Assembly: GCA_903890265.1 (NCBI GenBank)
Contig: CAITAM010000305.1
Coordinates: 1 to 12,978, forward strand
DNA length: 12,978 nucleotides
Direction: 5' to 3'
DNA from: an uncultured Pseudomonadota bacterium
GTDB taxonomy: Bacteria > Pseudomonadota > Gammaproteobacteria > Steroidobacterales > Steroidobacteraceae
In this document: piece after piece, positions 1-6,281 of the stretch
Layout of the letters: every line of letters starts with the position of its first letter
Position numbering within the stretch: position 1 is the stretch's first letter
Made by a program: the position numbers and the translations under genes
Notes under the pieces: generated by a model
What the model was told of the DNA's origin: nothing
What the model saw: only the letters and a program-made list of their open reading frames with translations
The model's database searches: none

Positions 1-464
1 ACATGTTCGGCCCCGTGCGCGGACCCTGGCCCGACGGGTCCTGGAAGGGCTGGTGGGGCCCCAACCCGCCGTATCACACGCCGGTGTTCGTGCTCACGCA
101 CCACCCGCGCGATCCCCTCGAGATGGACGGTGGCACGACCTTCCACTTCGTCACCGGAGGGATTCACGCAGCGCTGGATGCCGCGAAGGCAGCCGCCGGT
201 GCCCGCGACGTGCGCATCGGCGGTGGCGCGGCCACGGTCCGCCAGTACCTGAAGGCCGGTCTGGTCGACGAGATCCACCTCGCCCTCTCGCCCGTGGTGC
301 TCGGGCGGGGCGAGGCGCTGCTGGCGGGGATCGACCTGACGGCGCTGGGCTTTACGTGCACCGAGCACGCGGCCTCCGGCCGCGCGACGCACGTCGTGCT
401 GTCGCGTCAGGGCTCGGACCCCGACCCCGCCGGGACCGAGACCGTGTCTTCGAGCGGAAACTAG
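1..464 (+). CDS. RibD C-terminal / dihydrofolate reductase-like protein, 5'-truncated
   Basis: This is the C-terminal part of a dihydrofolate-reductase-fold protein (RibD C-terminal domain family, NADPH-dependent reductases of which many stand-alone members have unknown substrates). About 153 residues are visible. The first bases fit the end of an Asn codon followed by Met-Phe-Gly-Pro, a motif normally inside these proteins, so the gene starts before the window and the first ATG is not its start. Family features are an aromatic/proline stretch early on, then VRIGGGAATVRQYLKAGLVD (the nucleotide-binding Gly-rich turn and helix), and EIHLALSPVVLGRGEALLAG (the late strand and loop). The C-terminal tail is Asp/Pro/Ser-rich and probably disordered. 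It converges on the HIT gene, sharing CTAG at its stop. Family assignment is good; the substrate is unknown. Confidence 0.85.
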   Translation, partial: MFGPVRGPWPDGSWKGWWGPNPPYHTPVFVLTHHPRDPLEMDGGTTFHFVTGGIHAALDAAKAAAGARDVRIGGGAATVRQYLKAGLVDEIHLALSPVVLGRGEALLAGIDLTALGFTCTEHAASGRATHVVLSRQGSDPDPAGTETVSSSGN

Positions 465-880
465 GCGAGCGCGGCGCGTATGCGCGCGGCCTGGGCCTCG
501 AGCACCGCAGGGTCCGCCTTGACCCGGGCGTGGCGCTGCCAGTCCCGGTCGTCATAGACCGGGATCACGTGGATGTGCAGGTGAAAGACCGTCTGGCCGG
601 CGGCGGCGCGGTTGAACTGGGTGATCACGATGCCCGCCGGGCTGAGCGCCTTGTCGATGGCGCGTGCGACGCGCTGCGCGGCGAGGATCGAGGCCGCGAG
701 CGACTCCGCGGAGGTGTCGAGCAGGTTTTCACCGGCCACCTTCGGCACGATCAGCGTGTGCCCCGGCGACTGCGGCATGATGTCCATGATGGCGAGCACG
801 TACTCGTTCTCGTACACCGGAATCGACGGCAGCTCGCCCCGCAGGATCTTCGCGAACGGATTGTTCGGGTCGTAGGCCAT
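461..880 (-). CDS. HIT-family (histidine triad) nucleotide hydrolase/transferase
   Basis: A 139-residue cytosolic histidine-triad protein. Such proteins hydrolyse or transfer nucleotidyl groups, for example from AMP-lysine or dinucleoside polyphosphates. The signature HLHIHVIP lies near residues 100-107, with H100, H102 and H104 forming the triad and Q96 upstream. An N-terminal helix (NPFAKILRGELPSIPVYEN) and the PGHTLIVPK strand are typical. The Cys pair found in zinc-binding HINT proteins (CxFC near the N-terminus) is absent; Asn-Pro-Phe-Ala stands in its place. The start is ATG at 880-878, and GGAGG (894-890) lies 9 bases upstream, inside the last Gly codons of the metallopeptidase gene, so the two genes are probably co-transcribed and translationally coupled. 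The stop codon overlaps that of the convergent reductase-like gene. The precise substrate cannot be told from sequence. Confidence 0.93.
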   Translation of the reverse strand: MAYDPNNPFAKILRGELPSIPVYENEYVLAIMDIMPQSPGHTLIVPKVAGENLLDTSAESLAASILAAQRVARAIDKALSPAGIVITQFNRAAAGQTVFHLHIHVIPVYDDRDWQRHARVKADPAVLEAQAARIRAALA

Positions 881-885
881 GTCGC

Positions 886-1749
886 TCAGCCTCCGCCGGC
901 CGAGAACGTGTCACAGGCCTTGATCTGCCCGGCGTCGAGGCCGCGCTTGAACCACTGCATGCGCTGCTCAGAGCTGCCGTGCGTGAACGTTTCCGGCTGC
1001 ACGTAGCCGCGGGCCGAGCGCTGCAGCCGGTCGTCACCGACCGCTGCCGCGGCGCTCATGGCCGACTCGATGTCACCGGCCTGCAGGACGTTCTTCTGCG
1101 CCTGGGTGCGCGCCGCCCAGACACCGGCGAGGCAGTCGGCCTGCAGCTCGAGGCGCACCGAGAGCGCGTTGGCGCGCACCTTGTCGGTCCGCTGCTGGGC
1201 GCTGTGGACCCGTCCCGAGACACCGAGCAGGTTCTGCACGTGGTGGCCGACCTCGTGCGCGACCACGTAGGCGCGTGCGAATTCGCCCTGCGCGCCGAGC
1301 CGGTTCTGCAGCTCGTCGAAGAAGCCGAGGTCGAGGTACACCTTCTCGTCGGCCGGGCAGTAGAACGGCCCCATGGCGGACTCCGCGGTGCCGCAGGCGG
1401 ACTGCGACACGTCGCGGAACAGCACGAGTTTCGGTTCGCGGTAGGTGGCACCCGCCTCGCGGAACACGGCATTCCAGACGTCCTCGGTGTCGGCGAGCAC
1501 GACCCGGATGAAATGGTTCTGCTGCGACTCGGCCGCCGACTCCTGCACGGGACCGGCCGCCCGTGGCGCCGGCGTCGGTGCCGCGACCCGCTGCGCGTTC
1601 AGCACCATGCGCGGGTCACCGCCCAGGAACATCACGACCAGCGCCAGCACGAGCGTGCCCACGCCGCCGCCAACCACCGCCGTGCGGCCCATGCCGGCGC
1701 CACGCCGGTCTTCCACGTTGTCGCTTTCGCGCCGACCTTGCCAATCCAC
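886..1749 (-). CDS. ypfJ: YpfJ-type neutral zinc metallopeptidase, membrane-anchored
   Basis: A 287-residue putative neutral zinc metallopeptidase of the YpfJ family. The N-terminus MDWQGRRESDNVEDRR matches the family's highly conserved opening, which supports the GTG start at 1749-1747 (GGGG about 8 bases upstream). One transmembrane segment (about residues 22-43) is followed by an Ala/Pro-rich linker and a presumably periplasmic catalytic domain. HEVGHHVQ (H165, E166, H169) is the zinc site, and ELQADCLAG (about 201-209) probably supplies the third ligand. Cys119, Cys131 and Cys206 are visible. The last codons (Gly-Gly-Gly-stop) carry the ribosome binding site of the HIT gene. The biological substrate of this family is not established. 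No truncation is seen. Confidence 0.95.
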   Translation of the reverse strand: MDWQGRRESDNVEDRRGAGMGRTAVVGGGVGTLVLALVVMFLGGDPRMVLNAQRVAAPTPAPRAAGPVQESAAESQQNHFIRVVLADTEDVWNAVFREAGATYREPKLVLFRDVSQSACGTAESAMGPFYCPADEKVYLDLGFFDELQNRLGAQGEFARAYVVAHEVGHHVQNLLGVSGRVHSAQQRTDKVRANALSVRLELQADCLAGVWAARTQAQKNVLQAGDIESAMSAAAAVGDDRLQRSARGYVQPETFTHGSSEQRMQWFKRGLDAGQIKACDTFSAGGG

Positions 1750-1821
1750 GGCGACGTCCCCATGTTGAGTGCAGGTGAAGTACGGGCGGCGCCGGTCTGC
1801 CGACCGGTCCGCCTGCGCCCG

Positions 1822-1827
1822 AGTATA
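1822..1827 (-). promoter_or_regulatory. possible -10 box for the metallopeptidase-HIT pair
   Basis: On the minus strand TATACT (5 of 6 matches to TATAAT) lies about 70 bases upstream of the metallopeptidase GTG start, in the 209-bp divergent spacer 1750-1958. No recognisable -35 hexamer lies 16-18 bases further upstream, because that stretch is almost pure G+C. The call rests only on the hexamer and its position. Confidence 0.25.
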
Positions 1828-1860
1828 GCGGCAGCGCGTGGCGCGCCGTCGCCCGTGGCC

Positions 1861-1895
1861 AGTCGCCAGTCGTTAGTCGCCAATCGTCAGTCGCC
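1861..1895 (+). repeat. five tandem degenerate heptamers (consensus AGTCGCC)
   Basis: Five consecutive 7-base units can be read directly: AGTCGCC, AGTCGTT, AGTCGCC, AATCGTC, AGTCGCC. They lie in the spacer between the divergent metallopeptidase and yqjD-like genes, about 60 bases before the latter's start. Short intergenic heptamer tandems of this style occur in many GC-rich proteobacteria. Whether this one binds a protein or is a slippage product cannot be judged. The rest of spacer 1750-1958 shows only a possible minus-strand -10 box. Confidence 0.85.
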
Positions 1896-1958
1896 GCGCG
1901 ACCGGCCAGCCGATACCATGGCCGGGTCGACCGGTCCCTCCCCTGCAGGTAACGCCCG

Positions 1959-2228
1959 ATGGTGCGCCCCGGACTTTCCGCCCTGCTCGATGAGCTCAAG
2001 GCCACCGTGCTCGAGGCGGAGGCGGCCCTCGGCCGGCCGACCGGCGGCAGCGGTGACGCCGACGGGACGCCAGGCACCGCCGCCGGGCCCGCCGCGCACG
2101 GCACGCGGCTCTCGCCGGCGGCGAGGGCTCTGGCCCTTGCCCGGCGCCATCCGCTCGCGGTGCTGGCCGGCGTCGCGGCCATTGGCTTTCTCGTCGGGCG
2201 CGCCGGCCGCTCGCGGACCCGGCCGTGA
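1959..2228 (+). CDS. YqjD/ElaB-like (DUF883-type) tail-anchored membrane protein, short form
   Basis: An 89-residue protein. A short amphipathic N-terminal helix (MVRPGLSALLDELKATVLEA) is followed by a Gly/Ala/Asp/Thr-rich linker (about 25-50) and one C-terminal hydrophobic helix (about 63-80, HPLAVLAGVAAIGFLVGRAG) with small-residue spacing, then a basic tail. This layout and the position directly before yqjE- and yqjK-like genes match the YqjD/ElaB/YgaM (DUF883) group, which in Escherichia coli includes inner-membrane, ribosome-associated proteins of stationary phase. The N-terminal soluble part is much shorter than in classic YqjD, so the call leans on the tail and neighbours. ATG start; AGGT lies 8 bases upstream. 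The stop overlaps the next start as GTGA. Confidence 0.7.
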   Translation: MVRPGLSALLDELKATVLEAEAALGRPTGGSGDADGTPGTAAGPAAHGTRLSPAARALALARRHPLAVLAGVAAIGFLVGRAGRSRTRP

Positions 2229-2605
2229 GTACCGCTCAGGGACTCCTCGCGCGGTTGCGCGGCCTGTCGGCGGCGACGCTCGGGCTCGTGGTCAACCGCG
2301 TGGAGCTCGCGAGCACCGAGCTTGAGTTGGCCGCGCGGCTGCACGTGGCACGGCTCGTGTGGACGCTCGCCGGGCTCCTGTTCGGCTTTCTGGCGCTGAT
2401 CTTCGGCTCGGTGTTCGTGCTCGTCGCCTGCTGGGACACGCACCGGGTCGCGGCGGCGGGGGCGCTGGCGCTGGGCTACGGCGCGCTCGGCGTGGCCGCC
2501 TGGTACCAGGGTAGTCGCCTCGCGCGGCGCGCACCGGCGCTGCTGTCAGCGACGGTGGCGGAGCTCAAGCACGACCTGGCCGCGCTGCGCGGGTCCGAGC
2601 CGTGA
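2225..2605 (+). CDS. yqjE: YqjE-like phage-holin-fold family membrane protein
   Basis: A 126-residue inner-membrane protein of the Phage_holin_3_6/YqjE family (formerly DUF1469). The N-terminal helix (about 5-42, with RVELASTELELAARLH) is the conserved cytosolic part. Two transmembrane helices follow (about 44-69 and 75-95), then a short basic loop and a C-terminal amphipathic helix ending LRGSEP. Despite the family name, the cellular members are not lysis proteins, and their function is unknown. The GTG start overlaps the TGA of the yqjD-like gene (GTGA at 2225-2228), and its own stop overlaps the next start in the same way, so translation of the three genes is probably coupled. Confidence is high for the family and none for biochemical function. 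Confidence 0.88.
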   Translation: MSTAQGLLARLRGLSAATLGLVVNRVELASTELELAARLHVARLVWTLAGLLFGFLALIFGSVFVLVACWDTHRVAAAGALALGYGALGVAAWYQGSRLARRAPALLSATVAELKHDLAALRGSEP

Positions 2606-2961
2606 CGAGACGCCGGATCGCCGAACTGCAGGCGAGGCGCACCGCGCTGATCGATGACAGTGGCGCGCTCCGGCAGGAAGCCCGGGCCCACGTCGAGGCG
2701 CTGAAGCCGGCCGTACACCGTCTCGAGCGTGCCGGCAGCGTCATGGCGCGGCTGCGCCGGCTGCCGCTCCGGTTCATCGTCACGGCGGCCCGCGCCGGCC
2801 TTGCCGAATCGCTGTCGAACGAGACCCGCCGGGCCACGTTGATCGCCGGGGCGGCGACCGGGGTCATGGCACTGATCCGCCGCTGGCGCCGCCGGTCGCA
2901 CCGCCCGGGTAGCGGTGCGCCCGGCACCGATTCCGAAGGAGCCGCGCATGACGAGTCCTAA
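2602..2961 (+). CDS. YqjK-like protein
   Basis: A 119-residue very basic protein with GTG start at 2602-2604, overlapping the TGA of the yqjE-like gene. Residues 1-45 form a charged, probably coiled-coil helix (RRRIAELQARRTALIDDSG onward). A weakly hydrophobic stretch occurs near 55-68, and another (about 79-92, ATLIAGAATGVMALI) is followed by an Arg cluster. YqjK proteins characteristically follow YqjE and have this short helical, Arg-rich form, so position is a large part of the evidence. The last 14 bases overlap the start of the hydrolase gene, whose ribosome binding site lies inside this coding region. Function is unknown. Confidence 0.7.
   Translation: MTRRRIAELQARRTALIDDSGALRQEARAHVEALKPAVHRLERAGSVMARLRRLPLRFIVTAARAGLAESLSNETRRATLIAGAATGVMALIRRWRRRSHRPGSGAPGTDSEGAAHDES
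2935..2941 (+). promoter_or_regulatory. ribosome binding site setting the start of the GloC-like hydrolase
   Basis: GAAGGAG ends six bases before ATG 2948. The same frame stays open upstream to 2915, but only the ATG at 2948 has a Shine-Dalgarno sequence and matches the N-terminal length of the family. Confidence 0.8.
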
Positions 2962-3634
2962 GCTGCAGGTCCGGGTGCTGCCCGTGACGCCGTTCGAGCA
3001 GAACTGCTCGCTGGTCTTCGACGAGGCGAGTCGCGAGGGGGCGGTCGTCGACCCGGGTGGCGATCTCGATCGCATCCTGGCGCTGGCGCAGTCGGAGGGC
3101 GTCCGGATCGTGAAGATCCTGATCACCCACGCCCACATCGACCACGCCGGCGCCACGGCCGAGCTCAAGCGCCGCCTCAACGTGCCCATCGAGGGTCCGC
3201 ACGAGGGCGACCGGTTCTGGATCGAGGCGATGCCGGAGCAGGCGATCCGGTTTGGCTTCGAGCACGGCGAGTCGTTCGAGCCCGACCGCTGGCTGAACGA
3301 CGGCGACCGCGTCAGCGTCGGATCGCTCGAGTTCGAGGTCCGCCACTGCCCAGGGCACACGCCGGGGCACGTGGTCTTCTTTCATGCGCCGTCACGCTTT
3401 GCGATCGTGGGCGACGTGATCTTCGCCGGCTCGATCGGCCGCACGGATTTTCCCCGTGGCAACCACGCCGATCTCATCCGCTCGATCCGCGATAACCTCT
3501 TCGTGCTCGGCGATGACGTGCAGTTCCTGCCGGGTCACGGCGGGCTGTCGACGTTCGGCGCCGAGCGGCAGACCAACCCCTACGTGTCGGACCGCGCGGT
3601 GGGTGCGGCGCGCGTGCCCACGCACCTCGGCTGA
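2948..3634 (+). CDS. gloC: GloC-type metallo-beta-lactamase-fold hydrolase (glyoxalase II-like)
   Basis: A 228-residue cytosolic hydrolase of the metallo-beta-lactamase superfamily, closest by eye to YcbL/GloC, the type II hydroxyacylglutathione hydrolases that cleave S-D-lactoylglutathione to lactate and glutathione. Metal-site residues are all visible: THAHIDH (H61, H63, D65, H66), HCPGHTPGH (H137), GDVIFAGSIGRTDFPRGN (D156) and LPGHG (H197). The C-terminal substrate-binding helical domain of classical GloB is missing, as expected for the short GloC/YcbL type. The final TNPYV motif is also typical. It ends the yqjD-E-K operon with a 14-base overlap and may be expressed with it. Related families (persulfide dioxygenase-like, other thioester hydrolases) share the motif, so the substrate is inferred. 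Confidence 0.88.
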   Translation: MTSPKLQVRVLPVTPFEQNCSLVFDEASREGAVVDPGGDLDRILALAQSEGVRIVKILITHAHIDHAGATAELKRRLNVPIEGPHEGDRFWIEAMPEQAIRFGFEHGESFEPDRWLNDGDRVSVGSLEFEVRHCPGHTPGHVVFFHAPSRFAIVGDVIFAGSIGRTDFPRGNHADLIRSIRDNLFVLGDDVQFLPGHGGLSTFGAERQTNPYVSDRAVGAARVPTHLG

Positions 3635-3693
3635 CGGCGCCGCTCAGCGGGTACCGCGGCGGCGGGGATGCTCGCACCGCCGTCGCGAACGTC
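3635..3693. other. short convergent intergenic region
   Basis: These 59 bases separate the converging GloC-like and DUF1348 genes. They are rich in CGG/CCG runs that could fold (for example CGGCGG against CCGCCG), but there is no T-run on either strand, so no intrinsic terminator is called. Confidence 0.4.
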
Positions 3694-4176
3694 CTACAGG
3701 CCGAGCGCCGACAGCGACGGGTGGTCGTCCGGCCGGCGGCCGGCCGGCCAGTGGAACTTGCGCTCCGCGGCCGTGATCGCGAGGTCGTTGATGCTCGCGT
3801 GGCGCTCGCGCATAAGGCCTTCCGGGCTGAACCACCAGTTCTCGTTGCCGTAGGAACGGAACCACTGGCCGCTGTCGTCGTGCCACTCGTAGGCGAAGCG
3901 CACCGCGATCCGCTCACCGTCGTGCGCCCACAGCTCCTTGATCAGGCGGTAGTTGAGTTCGCGCGCCCACTTGCGGGTCAGGAACGCGGCGATCTCGGCG
4001 CGCCCGTGGATGAACTCGGCACGGTTCCGCCAGCGGCTGTCCTCGGTGTAGGCGAGCGCGACCCGGGCGGGGTCGCGGCCGTTCCACGCGTCCTCGGCCG
4101 CGCGCACCTTCTGCGCCGCGGTCTCCCGCGTGAACGGTGGCAGCGGCGGGCGGGTGGCGGGGATCGGCTCGGACAT
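3694..4176 (-). CDS. DUF1348 NTF2-like (SnoaL-fold) protein
   Basis: A 160-residue cytosolic protein of the DUF1348 family, part of the NTF2-like superfamily of small cone-shaped alpha+beta barrels. Conserved stretches include PPFTRETAAQKVRAAEDAWN near the N-terminus, SRWRNRAEFIHGR, the helix FLTRKWARELNYRLIKELWA, RIAVRFAYEWHDDSGQWFRS, GNENWWF and RHASINDLAI, ending in the family-typical WPAGRRPDDHPSL. The ATG at 4176-4174 is preferred over an in-frame GTG at 4185, because GGAG (4188-4185) lies eight bases before the ATG and overlaps the GTG itself. It begins 17 bases after the stop of ctaB on the same strand, so it is probably the last gene of the heme/assembly operon. Function is unknown, and no oxidase role has been established for this family. 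Confidence 0.9.
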   Translation of the reverse strand: MSEPIPATRPPLPPFTRETAAQKVRAAEDAWNGRDPARVALAYTEDSRWRNRAEFIHGRAEIAAFLTRKWARELNYRLIKELWAHDGERIAVRFAYEWHDDSGQWFRSYGNENWWFSPEGLMRERHASINDLAITAAERKFHWPAGRRPDDHPSLSALGL

Positions 4177-4193
4177 CGCAGGCACTCCGACGG

Positions 4194-5105
4194 TCAGAGG
4201 GGCACGCGCACGTAGTGATCGACCAGCAGCGCCGCAAACAGGATACCGAGGTAGGTGATCGAGTAGCGGAAGGTGCGCATCGGCAAGGCGGTGCGCGACG
4301 GATCGCGCATCTTGACGGCGTAGTAGAGGAACTTCGCATCGAGCGCCACGGCCGTGACGAGGTAGATGAGACCGGCCATGCCGGTCAGCACCGGCAGCAG
4401 CGTCACGAGGCAGAGCAGGATCGTATAGAAGAGGATGTGCAGGCGCGTGAACGCGACGCCGTGCGTCACGGGCAGCATCGGGATGCCGACCCGCGCGTAC
4501 TCCTCGCGCCGCGCAATCGCGAGCGCCCAGAAGTGCGGCGGCGTCCAGGTGTAGATGATGAGGAAGAGCAGCAGCGCGTTCGGGTCCACCGTGCCCGTCA
4601 CCGCAGCCCAGCCGAGCACCGGCGGCGCGGCGCCGGCGGCCCCGCCGATCACGATGTTCTGTGGCGTCGCGCGCTTCAGGAACAACGTGTAGACGATCGC
4701 GTAGCCGATCAGCGAGGCGAAGGACAGCACGGCGGTGAGCGGATTGACGAAAAAGACGAGGACCGCCATCGAGGCCATGCCGAGCGCGAAGGCAAAGCCG
4801 AGCGCCTGCGACTCCGACAGCGAGCCGGTCGGCAGCGGTCGCTGGCGGGTGCGCAGCATGTCGGCATCGATGCGGCTGTCGATCACGTGGTTGATGGCGG
4901 CCGCGGAGGCCGCCGACAGCCAGATGCCGAGCGTGCCGAACACGAGCGCGCGCAGCGGCGGCAGCGAGGGCGTGGCGAGGAACATGCCGACCACCGCCGT
5001 GAAGGCGATCAGCATCACGACCCGCGGCTTGGTCAGTTCAAGGTACTCGCGCCAGACGGAGCGTCGGGCGCCGAGCGACGCGTCGAGTTCGGGGGTGGCG
5101 GCCAC
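4194..5105 (-). CDS. ctaB: heme O synthase (protoheme IX farnesyltransferase)
   Basis: A 303-residue polytopic inner-membrane prenyltransferase (CtaB/CyoE, COX10). It adds a farnesyl group to the 2-vinyl of heme b to make heme O, the precursor of heme A. The UbiA-superfamily Asp-rich motif N72-x3-D76-x3-D80 is followed by RTRQRPLPTG; the second conserved loop YTWTPPHFWALAIARREEY (about 185-203) and GIPMLPVTHG are intact. About eight to nine hydrophobic segments can be traced. The GTG at 5105-5103 is chosen: AGG lies nine bases upstream and the resulting length matches the family, whereas a TTG at 5150 would add 15 atypical residues. It follows ctaA on the same strand after a 114-base spacer, consistent with sequential heme O and heme A synthesis. 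Confidence 0.95.
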   Translation of the reverse strand: MAATPELDASLGARRSVWREYLELTKPRVVMLIAFTAVVGMFLATPSLPPLRALVFGTLGIWLSAASAAAINHVIDSRIDADMLRTRQRPLPTGSLSESQALGFAFALGMASMAVLVFFVNPLTAVLSFASLIGYAIVYTLFLKRATPQNIVIGGAAGAAPPVLGWAAVTGTVDPNALLLFLIIYTWTPPHFWALAIARREEYARVGIPMLPVTHGVAFTRLHILFYTILLCLVTLLPVLTGMAGLIYLVTAVALDAKFLYYAVKMRDPSRTALPMRTFRYSITYLGILFAALLVDHYVRVPL

Positions 5106-5211
5106 GGATTGAGACCTGACTGACGTCCAGAGCGTACCGGCGGGGCGCAAAGCCTACCACGGGCAGCGGCCCGCGGCCGCGACGCAGCAGACCGTGGTCA
5201 GCGACCCGTCA

Positions 5212-5231
5212 CGCCGGGCTCAGGCCCGGCG
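5212..5231 (-). other. GC hairpin with the ctaA stop codon in its loop
   Basis: CGCCGGGC (5212-5219) and GCCCGGCG (5224-5231) are perfect reverse complements, separated by four bases (TCAG on the plus strand) that contain the ctaA stop codon. It lies at the start of the ctaA-ctaB spacer (5106-5219). No T-run follows on the minus strand, so a classic intrinsic terminator is unlikely. A role in mRNA processing or stability is possible but unproven. Confidence 0.5.
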
Positions 5232-6254
5232 GCCGGTCAGGCCGAGCGACGGCGGGCGCGGCGTGAGGCAGCGCAGGAGGAGGAGCATCGCGCACAGCAG
5301 GAGCGCCGCGCCGGCGTTGTGCGCCGTGCCGAGGCTCAGCGGAAATCCCTTCCAAATCAAATTGATACCGATCAGCCACTGGGCCGCCACGGCGGCCACG
5401 AGCAACAGCGCCGCACGGCGCGTGTCGCGCTGCGACGAGGCGCGGAAGGCGACCGCGGCACAGCCGAGGAGCGCGAGCCCCACCAGCACGGCGCCGAAGC
5501 GGTGCGTCGCGTGGATGGCGGCCCGGGCGGCCGGCGGCAGCACCCCGCCCTCGTAGTCCTGGCCGAGACCGCGCCAGACCGTGAACCCGGCCGACCAGTC
5601 GCCGTCCGGCACGAGCCGCCCCTGGCAGGTCGGAAAGTCCGGGCAGGCGGTCGCCGCGTAGTTGGTGCTGGTCCAGCCGCCGAGCAGGATCTGCCCGGCC
5701 AGCAGCACGAGTGCCCCGACGGCCACCGCGCGCGCGCGCCGTTCGGCAGCGCTGACGCTGCGGGTGGCCGGCGTCAGGGACAGCCACCACAGGAGCGACA
5801 GCGTGGTCAGCCCGCCGACGAGGTGCAGCGTGACGATCGGTGGCATGACGAGCTTCGTGACGGTCAGCGCGCCGAGCAGCCCCTGCAGGCAGACGGTGAG
5901 CACGAGGAGCCCGGGCAGCAGGCGCGGCTGCTGGGCAAAGCGGCGATTGGCGACGGCCAGGCCCGCGAGGGCGAGGATCAGCAGCCCGAGCGTCGAGGCG
6001 GCATACCGGTGCACCATCTCGCGCAGCGCCTTGCCGTAGTCGAACGGGTGGGTCGGGTGCAGCGCGTTGATGCTGTCGGCCTCGACGACGGCTGCCGCCG
6101 GATGGAAGTGCCCGTAGCAGCCCGGCCAGTCCGGGCAGCCGAGGCCCGCCGCGGTCAGGCGGACCCAGGCGCCCATCACGATCACGATGAAGGCGAGCAG
6201 CGCGCCGGCGCGCGCGAGACGGCGGAACAGGGCAAGGCGGTTGGCGTCGGTCAT
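5220..6254 (-). CDS. ctaA: heme A synthase (COX15/CtaA)
   Basis: A 344-residue inner-membrane protein that oxidises the C8 methyl of heme O to the formyl group of heme A. It shows the internal two-fold architecture of the family. Two Cys pairs lie in equivalent extracytoplasmic loops (C40/C46 in GLGCPDWPGCYGHF and C204/C210 in ACPDFPTC). The heme-ligand histidines of the two halves are visible: H82 (EMVHRYAAS) and H144 (TLHLVGG) in the first, H251 (ATHRFG) and H312 (GTAHNAG) in the second. Eight transmembrane helices can be traced. ATG start with AGGA six bases upstream. It lies 27 bases after the Sco-like gene and is probably in the same transcript as SURF1 and ctaB. The full-length frame is undisturbed. 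Confidence 0.96.
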   Translation of the reverse strand: MTDANRLALFRRLARAGALLAFIVIVMGAWVRLTAAGLGCPDWPGCYGHFHPAAAVVEADSINALHPTHPFDYGKALREMVHRYAASTLGLLILALAGLAVANRRFAQQPRLLPGLLVLTVCLQGLLGALTVTKLVMPPIVTLHLVGGLTTLSLLWWLSLTPATRSVSAAERRARAVAVGALVLLAGQILLGGWTSTNYAATACPDFPTCQGRLVPDGDWSAGFTVWRGLGQDYEGGVLPPAARAAIHATHRFGAVLVGLALLGCAAVAFRASSQRDTRRAALLLVAAVAAQWLIGINLIWKGFPLSLGTAHNAGAALLLCAMLLLLRCLTPRPPSLGLTGRRA

Positions 6255-6281
6255 CGCGGATCCTGGAGCGTGCGGCGGTGG

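Noticed and set aside
1861..1895. CRISPR-like array
   Set aside because: The units are seven bases with no spacers, so it is a simple tandem repeat.
2225..2605. Prophage remnant suggested by the holin-fold family name
   Set aside because: YqjE-type proteins are cellular; neighbours are yqjD/yqjK-like and no phage, integrase or attachment-site features are visible.
5106..5150. TTG start extending ctaB by 15 residues
   Set aside because: The added residues do not resemble the family N-terminus and the downstream GTG has an AGG at suitable spacing.
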